DNA of 64,000 bases, from assembly GCF_014651815.1 (NCBI RefSeq), contig NZ_BMXP01000007.1, forward strand, positions 120,469 through 184,468. Reading direction: 5' to 3'. Source of the stretch: Alteromonas halophila (lineage in GTDB: Bacteria > Pseudomonadota > Gammaproteobacteria > Enterobacterales > Alteromonadaceae). The position numbers were made by a program, and so were the translations under genes. Each line of letters starts with the position of its first letter. Position 1 is the stretch's first letter. Positions 39,228-47,357 of the stretch are shown piece after piece. Under the pieces are notes generated by a model, which saw nothing but the letters and a program-made list of their open reading frames with translations, ran no database searches and was not told where the DNA came from.

Positions 39228-42200
39228 GAAAACGCGTCCTGTCATTGTGGCTGCTGGCCCCGTTTGTCCTGATACTGGCAGTGCTGGCGCTGCTGATGAG
39301 TCCGCTTGGCACCCCAATTATTCGCTATGCAGCAGTTTCGGCAGTACCGGGCCTCACTATTGAGGATATCAGCGGCAGCCTGGCGCACGATCTGACGCTG
39401 ACGGATGTCCGCTGGCAGGATGATATCTGGCAGGTGCAGACCGACAGCGCTACCGTCAATATCGCCTGGCGCTGTCTGGCGGCGCCCCGGGTGTGTGTAG
39501 AAACACTGTCGGCCACGGGCGTGCGGGTTACACAACTCGCGACGCCGCCTGAATCCACAGATCCCGCATCTGAAGAGCCCTTAACCCTGCCAGTACCGGT
39601 GCGCGTAAATGATGTCACGGTTAACGACCTGTCAGTAAATTTACCTGCGCAGGAAATCGCACTGGGACGCCTGTCGCTCTCTGCCACTGCGCATAAGCGG
39701 ATTGTGCTAACCAGCCCTCGCTTACAGGAATTAACGGTCGTGCTGGCGCAAAGTCAGCCCCCTGACAGCAGCGATCTGCCCGATACCTATGCACTGTCCT
39801 ATACACCACCGGACTTACCAGAAGTCCGTGTGCCGATCCCCATTGAGATTGACGATTTTTTGCTGGAAAACGCAACCCTGAAGCAGGGCGACACGCCGCA
39901 ATCCCTGTCGCGGCTGGCGTTTGACGCCCTGGACTTTGACACCCATACCCTCACCATCGATGCGGTGGATGTGGTCCATGAAAAGGGCAGTGTGCAAAGC
40001 AGCGCGCAGGTCACGCTGAGCGACAACTATCCGCTTGAACTGGACCTGGATGCCACAACCCAGGTTGACGGCAGCGAACAAACTGTCAGCCTCAGCGCCA
40101 GCGGCGCCGCCGATGCATTGCAGCTCAACGTGGATGCTGACGGCATGCTCACCCTGTCGATGGCGGCCAGCGCCAACCTGCTGAGTGCGTCGTTGCCGCT
40201 TGAAATAACGGCTAACTGGCCGTCGCAGGGTCTGCCGCAGCTGGAACAGGGCGCGCTGAAAGCCGGTAATCTGAGTTTGCGCGGTACCATGGGAGATTAT
40301 CAGTTACTCACCGACAGCACGGCCGTTATTCCCCAGATAGGGGAGATCCCGTTTACCGCAGATGTTGTGCTGAACACCCGCAATGTGAAGGTCAATAAAC
40401 TTAATGCGTCATTGCTTGGCGGCGACATCGTTAATACCGGTACCCTGTACCTGCATCAGCAACTGTCCTGGGATGGTACGACCCGGCTTACCAATATTTC
40501 TGCCGACACGCTGCATGCCTTCGGCCCGACTGCGCTGTCCGGTCAGTTCACCAGCCTGATGCAATTAACAGAAAAGGGAATAGAAGCCAGCATTACAGAT
40601 CTGAATATCAGCGGTAAGCTGCGCGATGCGCCGCTCACGGTTGACGGTACATTTGTCTACTCGCAGCCTAGTGACATTATGGTCGGTAACCTGAACGTCG
40701 AACAGTCACAAAACCGTGCCAGTATTAATGCTCAGGTATTTAACCAGCGCTACCTGAACGCAGATCTAAAACTAAACGTGGTAAATGCATCGGCGCTCTA
40801 TCCGCAGATCACGGGCCAGGGCAGCGGCGATATTACTGTGTCCGGTCCCTGGACTAACCCGGCGGCAAACGGCCAGATTGCCTTTGCCAACCTGCGCATC
40901 GACCCGGCAGTAAATGAGGCACTGGCTAACCAGGGCGCCATGAACGGCAAGCTCGACATTGACGGCGCACTGGATACACATACGCTTGAGCTCACTTTGG
41001 TGGTGCCGGATCACCGCGCACACCTGGTGGTAGATGGCCAGTGGCGCAGCGATACGTGGCAGGCACAGATTCAGGAAAGCCAGTTGCAGATACAAAACAC
41101 GCAGTGGACGCTGGAGAACCCGTTCTCGCTGACACTCACGCCGGAGCCAATGCGTCTGAAAGCCAACACGCATTGCTGGCTGTCACGGGCAGATGGCGAA
41201 TTGTGTATCAATGCGCTTAGCTACAGGGACAATAATGCGAACTGGGATATTCTGGCACAATCACTGCCCATAGGATTATGGGCACGGGAGCTGGCACCGG
41301 ACATCGTCGCGACAGTCAATGACACAACGCTGAGTATCTCTTCAAGTGGCCGCTATCAGGCCGGGCAGCCGGTCGACGCTGCCTTCCATGCTGAGATTAC
41401 CCCCGGTACCTGGCGACTCGGTAAAGACCGGCAGGTTACCTTGTCCTTAAGTCAGTTTGTGACCGACGGTACCTACAAAGACGATGCGCTGAACGCTGTC
41501 AGCAACATCGTCAGCCCTGAGCTGGGACAGGCCAGTGTGAATATTACCACCAACCCACTGGCAGACTCTCCGCAGATCAATGGCCATATCCGCCTTTCTG
41601 ATATCAGCGTAGCGCCGCTGCGGCCATTATCGCCCGCTATTCGTGAACTGACCGGCACGTTAAATGGTGACATTCGCATTGCCAGAGCCGAAGGCTTACC
41701 TGAATTGTTTGGTCAGCTGCGTATTGAAAATGGTGCCATTGATGTAAAGGATACCCCGATAACCCTGCAGGACTGGCAGCAGACGGTGACGCTGAACGGC
41801 ACAGATGCATCGTTTGACGGAACCTTCCTGCTAGGCGGTGGCGAGGGCTCCCTCAACGGAGATGCAACCTGGGACGACGAGCCTGAAGTATCCCTGACCC
41901 TCAAAGGCAAACAGTTTGAGGTGCGCCAGCCCAACATGCGTTTTCAGGTTTCACCGGACTTATCTGTTACAGCATCGCGGCAGATGCTTAATGCCAGCGG
42001 CAGTATCAGTATTCCCTGGGCCCGCATAAAAATTGAAGAACTGCCCGAAAGCGCCGTGTCGCCATCCAAAGATGTGCATTTGCGTGGCGAACCACCACCG
42101 ACAGACCCGCTGGATAGAGTCGACGCCACCATTATGGTGAACATTGATAAAGCGAAAGCCGGACAGGTCAGACTGGAAGGCTTTGGTGTTAAAGCGAGTC

Positions 42201-42919
42201 TGCATGGCGCGCTGGAGATACAGACACAGCCGTCCCTGGTTGGGTTTGGAGATGTGCGGGTACTGGAAGGCGCGTACTCTGCTTATGGTCAGAACCTGGT
42301 CGTGCAGACCGGTGAAATTCAGTTTAACGGTCCTATCGATCAACCCATGTTACTGATAGAAGCCGTGCGCGAACCGGCTAAAACTGACGATGGTGTCATT
42401 GCCGGGATCCGGGTTGATGGCACGGCAGACAGCCCGTCTGTAAATTTGTTTTCTGAACCGGCCATGGATCAGCAGGCGGTATTGTCCTATTTGCTGACCG
42501 GCAAAGGGCCGGACTCCGGCAGCACCGACCCCAATTATAATGCGTTACTGCTGGGCTTTGGCTTATCCAATACCGAATCGCTAACGACGCAGGTTGGAGA
42601 CGCACTGGGCATTGATGAATTCAGCTTAGGCACCAATGAGTCCCGCCTGTCGGTCACCGGCCAGATTAATGACCGCTTGTCAGTAGAATATAACGTGGAT
42701 GTTGGCCTGTCGAAAAATGACGATACGTCGCGCAATTTGCGGCGTCGTCAGGAGCCACCCGATCTGGCATTGCGTTACAAGCTGCTGCCGCGGCTATTTC
42801 TGGAAGCCATACAAACCACCATAGAGGACGAGTCTGAATTTGCCCTGGATTTGTACTATGAGTTTTTCTTAGGGACAAACGGCGAAGATGAAGGCGACCG
42901 TGACGATGAGCAGGAGTGA
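39224..42919 (+). CDS. tamB: TamB, AsmA-like envelope-spanning protein
   Basis: A 1231-residue protein with an N-terminal inner-membrane anchor (about 5-27), a very long region of repeating beta strands, and the C-terminal DUF490/TamB domain (about 900-1231, including LLTGKGPDSGS and the final YEFFLGTN). TamB forms a hydrophobic groove across the periplasm and pairs with TamA; recent work links the family to phospholipid transport. The gene overlaps tamA by four bases. E. coli TamB has 1259 residues. Confidence 0.95.
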   Translation: MRKRVLSLWLLAPFVLILAVLALLMSPLGTPIIRYAAVSAVPGLTIEDISGSLAHDLTLTDVRWQDDIWQVQTDSATVNIAWRCLAAPRVCVETLSATGVRVTQLATPPESTDPASEEPLTLPVPVRVNDVTVNDLSVNLPAQEIALGRLSLSATAHKRIVLTSPRLQELTVVLAQSQPPDSSDLPDTYALSYTPPDLPEVRVPIPIEIDDFLLENATLKQGDTPQSLSRLAFDALDFDTHTLTIDAVDVVHEKGSVQSSAQVTLSDNYPLELDLDATTQVDGSEQTVSLSASGAADALQLNVDADGMLTLSMAASANLLSASLPLEITANWPSQGLPQLEQGALKAGNLSLRGTMGDYQLLTDSTAVIPQIGEIPFTADVVLNTRNVKVNKLNASLLGGDIVNTGTLYLHQQLSWDGTTRLTNISADTLHAFGPTALSGQFTSLMQLTEKGIEASITDLNISGKLRDAPLTVDGTFVYSQPSDIMVGNLNVEQSQNRASINAQVFNQRYLNADLKLNVVNASALYPQITGQGSGDITVSGPWTNPAANGQIAFANLRIDPAVNEALANQGAMNGKLDIDGALDTHTLELTLVVPDHRAHLVVDGQWRSDTWQAQIQESQLQIQNTQWTLENPFSLTLTPEPMRLKANTHCWLSRADGELCINALSYRDNNANWDILAQSLPIGLWARELAPDIVATVNDTTLSISSSGRYQAGQPVDAAFHAEITPGTWRLGKDRQVTLSLSQFVTDGTYKDDALNAVSNIVSPELGQASVNITTNPLADSPQINGHIRLSDISVAPLRPLSPAIRELTGTLNGDIRIARAEGLPELFGQLRIENGAIDVKDTPITLQDWQQTVTLNGTDASFDGTFLLGGGEGSLNGDATWDDEPEVSLTLKGKQFEVRQPNMRFQVSPDLSVTASRQMLNASGSISIPWARIKIEELPESAVSPSKDVHLRGEPPPTDPLDRVDATIMVNIDKAKAGQVRLEGFGVKASLHGALEIQTQPSLVGFGDVRVLEGAYSAYGQNLVVQTGEIQFNGPIDQPMLLIEAVREPAKTDDGVIAGIRVDGTADSPSVNLFSEPAMDQQAVLSYLLTGKGPDSGSTDPNYNALLLGFGLSNTESLTTQVGDALGIDEFSLGTNESRLSVTGQINDRLSVEYNVDVGLSKNDDTSRNLRRRQEPPDLALRYKLLPRLFLEAIQTTIEDESEFALDLYYEFFLGTNGEDEGDRDDEQE

Positions 42920-42972
42920 AGATAGTGCAAACGGGGTTATCAACACGCTCGCCACGTCAGACTTCACATACG

Positions 42973-43548
42973 TCACGACACGCTGTTTCGCTGTTGCGCC
43001 GCCAGTTGTTTCGCCAGCCGGGTAAACCGGCGCTCCCGCAGTAGTGCCCAGCGATAGAAAACCGCCATCAGACAACACATCCCCAGCAGTGCGCCTGCTA
43101 CCACTGGGTACCGGTCTGGCGTCATCTCACCCCGGACAAACATCACCAGATAAAAGACCGCAATAAACAGCGGGGTTAGCCAGGCACTATGGCGGGTAAG
43201 CCAGGCGATTCGGGCATTGTTCTGCATCTGTCGGGTAAGCTGATGCAGGTACTCTGTGGTGGTTGAGGCGCTGCCAAATGCAGCAATCCGGCGCAGCCAC
43301 AGTAAATAGCCCACGACCGGTAACAGCACCATCCCTAACCCGACCAGCATGCCCGCCGCCAGCGGCGAAAACGACGCCCACCCCAGCCATACCAGCAAAA
43401 TTGCTGGCAGCATGCCAAGTACATCCAGCAGCATATAACAGCGCTGCTTAATTACCTGCCCTCGAAAATCCTGTTTTATCTGAGCAATATCAACGTCTGA
43501 CACTGGCTGTGACTGCCACAGTTCGCTCAGCTCTTCATTACTGTTCAT
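42973..43548 (-). CDS. Membrane protein paired with an ECF sigma factor, possible anti-sigma
   Basis: A 191-residue protein: a soluble N-terminus (about 1-40, starting MNSNEELSELWQSQPVSDVD), then two pairs of hydrophobic segments (about 42-85 and 125-165). Its start overlaps the end of the sigma factor gene by 11 bp, so they are made together. The layout (cytoplasmic N-terminal helix plus membrane domain) is what an anti-sigma factor would have, but no zinc-binding HxxxCxxC motif is present, and I do not recognise the family. Confidence 0.6.
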   Translation of the reverse strand: MNSNEELSELWQSQPVSDVDIAQIKQDFRGQVIKQRCYMLLDVLGMLPAILLVWLGWASFSPLAAGMLVGLGMVLLPVVGYLLWLRRIAAFGSASTTTEYLHQLTRQMQNNARIAWLTRHSAWLTPLFIAVFYLVMFVRGEMTPDRYPVVAGALLGMCCLMAVFYRWALLRERRFTRLAKQLAAQQRNSVS

Positions 43549-44038
43549 TGGAAAGTCTCCTGCTCAGGGTCTGTTTAGCGCGATTAAGCAACACACCGAC
43601 ATGGCTTTTTGTCAGACCACACACCTCTGCAATTTCATCGTAGCTCAGACCCTCAAGCGACAGGGTCAGCACCTGCCGGGAGGGGAGTGGGAGGGTCCGG
43701 ACGCAGGTCAGCAATGCGTGCATTTTTTGTTGTTGCGCATACGCCATATCCGGCTCACTATGATCGCTTGCCTCGGCCTGAGGCATCTTTGCCATATCAA
43801 TTTCATCGCGTCGCCTGACCTGACCGGCAATATGGCTTACTGCCCGGTTATGGGCAATTTTCAGTACGTAGGTTTTAAGGCTGCTGTTACCCTTAAACCG
43901 CTCCAGTCCCTGCCAGACTGCCAGCGCTATTTCCTGAAGCAATTCCTGTCTTATTGCGTCATTGGCTTCATAGGTACTGGCCACCCGGCTTAGCAAGCCT
44001 CCATAGTCTTTGATTATCGTGTCAAAATCATGATTCAC
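43538..44038 (-). CDS. ECF-type sigma-70 factor
   Basis: About 166 residues with sigma region 2 (LLSRVASTYEANDAIRQELLQEIALAVWQ to TYVLKIAHNRAVSHI) and region 4 (LPLPSRQVLTLSLEGLSYDEIAEVCGLTKSHVGVLLNRAKQTL). A longer frame reaches 44173, but the GTG at 44038 has AGGA seven bases upstream and begins just before region 2, as in other ECF factors. It is coupled to the membrane protein downstream. A perfect 9-bp dyad lies 63 bp upstream, in the promoter region. Confidence 0.88.
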   Translation of the reverse strand: MNHDFDTIIKDYGGLLSRVASTYEANDAIRQELLQEIALAVWQGLERFKGNSSLKTYVLKIAHNRAVSHIAGQVRRRDEIDMAKMPQAEASDHSEPDMAYAQQQKMHALLTCVRTLPLPSRQVLTLSLEGLSYDEIAEVCGLTKSHVGVLLNRAKQTLSRRLSNEQ

Positions 44039-44100
44039 AGCGCGTCCTGAAGCGGTAAGTAAAATGCCATTTGCACCTTCCCTAGTCAGCCTGCCCACAG

Positions 44101-44125
44101 AAAAATTACACAAACTGTAATTTTT
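44101..44125. promoter_or_regulatory. Perfect dyad AAAAATTAC-N7-GTAATTTTT
   Basis: A 9+9 inverted repeat with a 7-base centre lies between the ECF sigma gene (minus) and the divergent coiled-coil membrane protein gene (plus). It is too AT-rich for a typical terminator and has no upstream gene to terminate, so an operator is more likely. Confidence 0.5.
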
Positions 44126-44223
44126 TTGTGCTGGCGGTGACTGTAGAGATGACACCTGGGGAGGATACGACACCGTTTACGCTGTTACATCATCCCTGAT
44201 CCTGACATCACCTGGAGAATACT

Positions 44224-44499
44224 ATGGAAGCAATAACGTTTATATCTTTAATTAGTGTGGTTATGGTGGTTGGGCTTATCAGCAGTTATCTGGATGCAAA
44301 GTACCAGTGGCGGCTGACCGACTATTTTAACGGGCAATGCAGCAATCCGTTTAAACGTAGCGAGACCGGGGCGTTAAAACAAAAGCTGGCGGAAAAAGAC
44401 GCGAAAATTGATGCGCTGAGCGAGCGGATTGCAACGCTGGAGGCCATCGTTACTGAGCCGGCCTATGAGCTGAAAAAGCAAATCGACGCACTTAAATAA
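44224..44499 (+). CDS. Small membrane protein with C-terminal coiled coil, PspB-like layout
   Basis: A 91-residue protein with one N-terminal membrane segment (about 4-22) and a heptad-rich C-terminal half (KQKLAEKDAKIDALSERIATLEAIV, about 56-80, two short pieces of one coiled coil). The layout recalls PspB of the phage-shock system, but I see no direct similarity strong enough to name it. It has a binding site (CTGGAG) and is divergent from the ECF sigma operon, of which it may be a target. Confidence 0.7.
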   Translation: MEAITFISLISVVMVVGLISSYLDAKYQWRLTDYFNGQCSNPFKRSETGALKQKLAEKDAKIDALSERIATLEAIVTEPAYELKKQIDALK

Positions 44500-44542
44500 T
44501 CATGGTGGACTGCTTAAGAGCGTAGCCGGTGCGCTGTGATGC

Positions 44543-45481
44543 TTATTGCGGCTGTGCAATAAAGTCGCTCAGCTGACTGACCACCGAATTTAGCAGACGC
44601 TGGCGCGACGCCGTCGCAACCCAGGCATTGTGCGGCGTTATCAATAAATTGGGTTTGTCATACTGCAACAGCGGATGATCCTCGGGCGGCGGCTCCTGAC
44701 TTAACACATCCAGCGCCGCGCCACCGAGTCTGCCGCTGTCCAGTGCGTCCAGCAATGCCGCCTCGTCAATGAGTCCGCCTCGCGCAGTATTTATTAGCAG
44801 GCAACCAGGCTTCACCTTCGCAAGCAGTGCGGCATTGACCATGGCACGGGTGTGCTCGCTTAACTGGCAATGCAGACTCAGTACATCTGCGTCAGGCAGT
44901 AAATCCTTTAGCGGCGGGCGAGGGTCATCGGCGTTGCCGGGCCTTGCTGCAATGCTGACTTGCATGCCAAGCGCCGCGAAAAGCTGCTCAACCCGCTGAC
45001 CCAGCGCACCATGCCCGACAATTACCGCATGTTTGCCGGCCAGTTCAGTGACCGGATGATCCAGCCTGCAAAAATGCGGCGACTGTGACCATTTCCCTGC
45101 GCGTACATCCTGGTAGTAGTCGACAAAGCGTGCCGCCAGATTGAGCAGTAACATCAGGGTGTGTTGCGCCACTGCATCGGTGCCGTAACCGGCCACATTG
45201 CGCACTGTGATGCCACGCCGCTCGCAGACCGTCAGATCCACATTGTTCATGCCTGTTGCGGTAATACCGATATATTTGCAATGAGATGCCTGCGAGAGAA
45301 CGGTCTCATCCAGCACCACTTTGTTGGTGAGAATAACCGTTGCGTCTTTCACCCGAGCCTGCACCTGATCAGGCCGTGTGGTCTCATAGCAGGTGAGATC
45401 AATGGCAAGGGCATCCAGTTGTGCGGTATCCAGATCAGACAGGCCCAGTGAGCCGGCATCGAGAAATACGGCCCGCATCAT
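44543..45481 (-). CDS. D-isomer-specific 2-hydroxyacid dehydrogenase
   Basis: A 312-residue NAD(P)-dependent dehydrogenase, probably of the hydroxypyruvate/glycerate (HprA) or related branch. The dinucleotide motif is VGHGALGQRV (about 151-160) and the catalytic residues are Arg in NTARGGLID, Glu in LSQEPPPEDHP and His in ITPHNAW. Two consecutive ATG codons start it; the second overlaps the thioesterase stop, so the genes are coupled. The substrate among glycerate, glyoxylate or others cannot be fixed. Confidence 0.88.
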   Translation of the reverse strand: MMRAVFLDAGSLGLSDLDTAQLDALAIDLTCYETTRPDQVQARVKDATVILTNKVVLDETVLSQASHCKYIGITATGMNNVDLTVCERRGITVRNVAGYGTDAVAQHTLMLLLNLAARFVDYYQDVRAGKWSQSPHFCRLDHPVTELAGKHAVIVGHGALGQRVEQLFAALGMQVSIAARPGNADDPRPPLKDLLPDADVLSLHCQLSEHTRAMVNAALLAKVKPGCLLINTARGGLIDEAALLDALDSGRLGGAALDVLSQEPPPEDHPLLQYDKPNLLITPHNAWVATASRQRLLNSVVSQLSDFIAQPQ

Positions 45482-45915
45482 AATGCATCCGCCAATGTTG
45501 AAAGCGTGTCTTTAAGTTGTGCCGGAATTGGTACCGCGTTGTTAGTTTCGCGGTCTACAAACACATGCACGAAGGTGCCATGGGCAACACGGCGCTGCGC
45601 GTCGCCGGCATACACTGATAAACCGTAGGTGACCGAGCTGCGCCCGGTTTTCACCACCCGCAGACCGACATAAATCGTCTCCGGGTAGGCGGCAGGCGAC
45701 AAATACTGACACTGCGAACTGACCACGTAGGCAACAATACGCCCGTTGTGAATATCGAGGTTACCCTGTTCAATAAGAAAGCGGTTCACAGCCGTATCGA
45801 AAAAGCTGTAGTAGACCACGTTGTTGATGTGGCCGTAGGCGTCGTTATCCTGCCAGCGGCTGGCAATGGTTACCTGATACGGATAATCGGACAGTGCGGG
45901 AACCAGTTCAGTCAT
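45478..45915 (-). CDS. Hotdog-fold acyl-CoA thioesterase, YbgC/4HBT family
   Basis: A 145-residue hotdog protein with the 4-hydroxybenzoyl-CoA thioesterase motif RWQDNDAYGHINNVVYYSFFD (Asp near residue 23, about 18-38, the active-site region). It hydrolyses an acyl-CoA of unknown chain. It lies between proB (62 bp away, same strand) and the hydroxyacid dehydrogenase, whose start it overlaps. Confidence 0.9.
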   Translation of the reverse strand: MTELVPALSDYPYQVTIASRWQDNDAYGHINNVVYYSFFDTAVNRFLIEQGNLDIHNGRIVAYVVSSQCQYLSPAAYPETIYVGLRVVKTGRSSVTYGLSVYAGDAQRRVAHGTFVHVFVDRETNNAVPIPAQLKDTLSTLADAL

Positions 45916-45977
45916 AATTATTCCAAAGCGTGATCGTCGTTCATGCAGCCGGTCTTTGTCACAACACCGGCGGTTAA

Positions 45978-47078
45978 CTATGTAATCAATACCATATCGT
46001 CGCGATGCACAACTACATCGCTGTTGTCGTAGCCTAGCACGTCTCGAATCGCCACCGAGCGTAACCCCTTAATTTTGTGAAGTTCATAATGATCATAAAG
46101 CGCCAGTCCTTTGGCGATTACCGTATCATTGCACTTCAGATCGACCGCATCGCCGTTTTTGAAGTGACCACTTACTGACAGCACACCTATTGGCAGTAGC
46201 GAGGCTCCCCGCGATACTACGGCATCACGTGCGCCCTCATCAATATGCAGTATACCGCGTGTCTTAATGGTATGCGTCAGCCACAGTGCACGCGCTTTGC
46301 TGGCCGACTGCTGCGGCGTAAAGTGCGTGCCAGGTATGCGCCCCTGACTCAGCGCATCGAAGGTGGCAGCGTCACGCCCGTTTACGATCAACGTTTGTAT
46401 TCCGCTCTTTGCACAGACCGATGCTGCCTCCAGTTTGGTGCGCATACCGCCGGTACCCAATGCGGTGCCTGCTCCGCCAGCCAGCGCCATAGTTGCCGCC
46501 GTTATCTCAGACACATGCGGTATCAGCGTGGCGGTGGCATCACGCCTGGGGTCGGCGCTGTATAGCCCGTCAATGTCCGAACAGATGATCAATGTGTCGG
46601 CCTGGGCTACCAGCGCAGTAAAAGCGGCCAGATTGTCATTGTCGCCAACTTTCAGCTCGTTCACCGCTACTGTATCGTTTTCATTCACTACCGGCAGAGC
46701 CTGGTGGCGCAGCAGTTCTCGCAGGGTATTTCTGGTATTCACGTAGCGGGTGCGGTCGCGCAGATCATCGGCGGTCAGCAGTACCTGGGCGCAGGGAAAG
46801 TCAAAGAAGCGCTGCCAGTTTGCCATCATCTGCATCTGCCCAATGGACGCCATAGCCTGCTTTTCAGCGATAGTTGCCTGGTGGGTGACCGGTACGCTGC
46901 GCCGTCCAGCGGCAACGCTGCCCGACGAGACCAGAATAACCTCTTTCCCGGCCTTACGGCTTGCCGTGATGAAACCGGCAATTGCAAGCAGATACTGGGC
47001 ACTGCAGGCATTACCGTCAGGGGCAATGAGGGCACTGCCAACCTTAATTACGGCGCGCTGCCAGGAGAATGTCTGCAT
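45978..47078 (-). CDS. proB: Glutamate 5-kinase
   Basis: A 366-residue enzyme phosphorylating glutamate in the first step of proline synthesis: amino acid kinase domain (IKVGSALIAPDG, VSSGSVAAG, NENDTVAVNELKVGDND with the substrate-binding Asp residues, and ALGTGGMRTKLEAA) followed by a C-terminal PUA domain (about 275-355). Length fits E. coli ProB (367). The usual partner proA is not beside it, so here the pathway genes are split. It is divergent from the M1 peptidase gene. Confidence 0.96.
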   Translation of the reverse strand: MQTFSWQRAVIKVGSALIAPDGNACSAQYLLAIAGFITASRKAGKEVILVSSGSVAAGRRSVPVTHQATIAEKQAMASIGQMQMMANWQRFFDFPCAQVLLTADDLRDRTRYVNTRNTLRELLRHQALPVVNENDTVAVNELKVGDNDNLAAFTALVAQADTLIICSDIDGLYSADPRRDATATLIPHVSEITAATMALAGGAGTALGTGGMRTKLEAASVCAKSGIQTLIVNGRDAATFDALSQGRIPGTHFTPQQSASKARALWLTHTIKTRGILHIDEGARDAVVSRGASLLPIGVLSVSGHFKNGDAVDLKCNDTVIAKGLALYDHYELHKIKGLRSVAIRDVLGYDNSDVVVHRDDMVLIT

Positions 47079-47357
47079 GATGAATCGCTATCAGGGTTTT
47101 ATCGCCCAAGAATACGACAGTCCGGTGAAGAAGCAAGAGAAGATGCGAATAAGTCTGTCGTCGCTCAGCGAGTCCCGAAATGCGCAGTCGCAAGGCGGAT
47201 AACGCGGCCACACTGCGCATCACAGCAGAACTTACTGTACACCCAGTTTTGCGGCAGACACTGGGCAATGTGCGTTCAAAAACTGGTAATTGGCCATGAC
47301 TTTTCGTTACTCTGTAACACTTTGCAATCTTACTATTTACAATTCCGAGGATTATGC

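Noticed and set aside
42973..43548. Classical zinc-binding anti-sigma factor
   Set aside because: The HxxxCxxC motif is missing, so the role is left as possible only.
46704..47357. Upstream extension of the M1 peptidase reading frame
   Set aside because: It runs antisense through proB and would bury the clear signal peptide starting at 47358, which has its own binding site.
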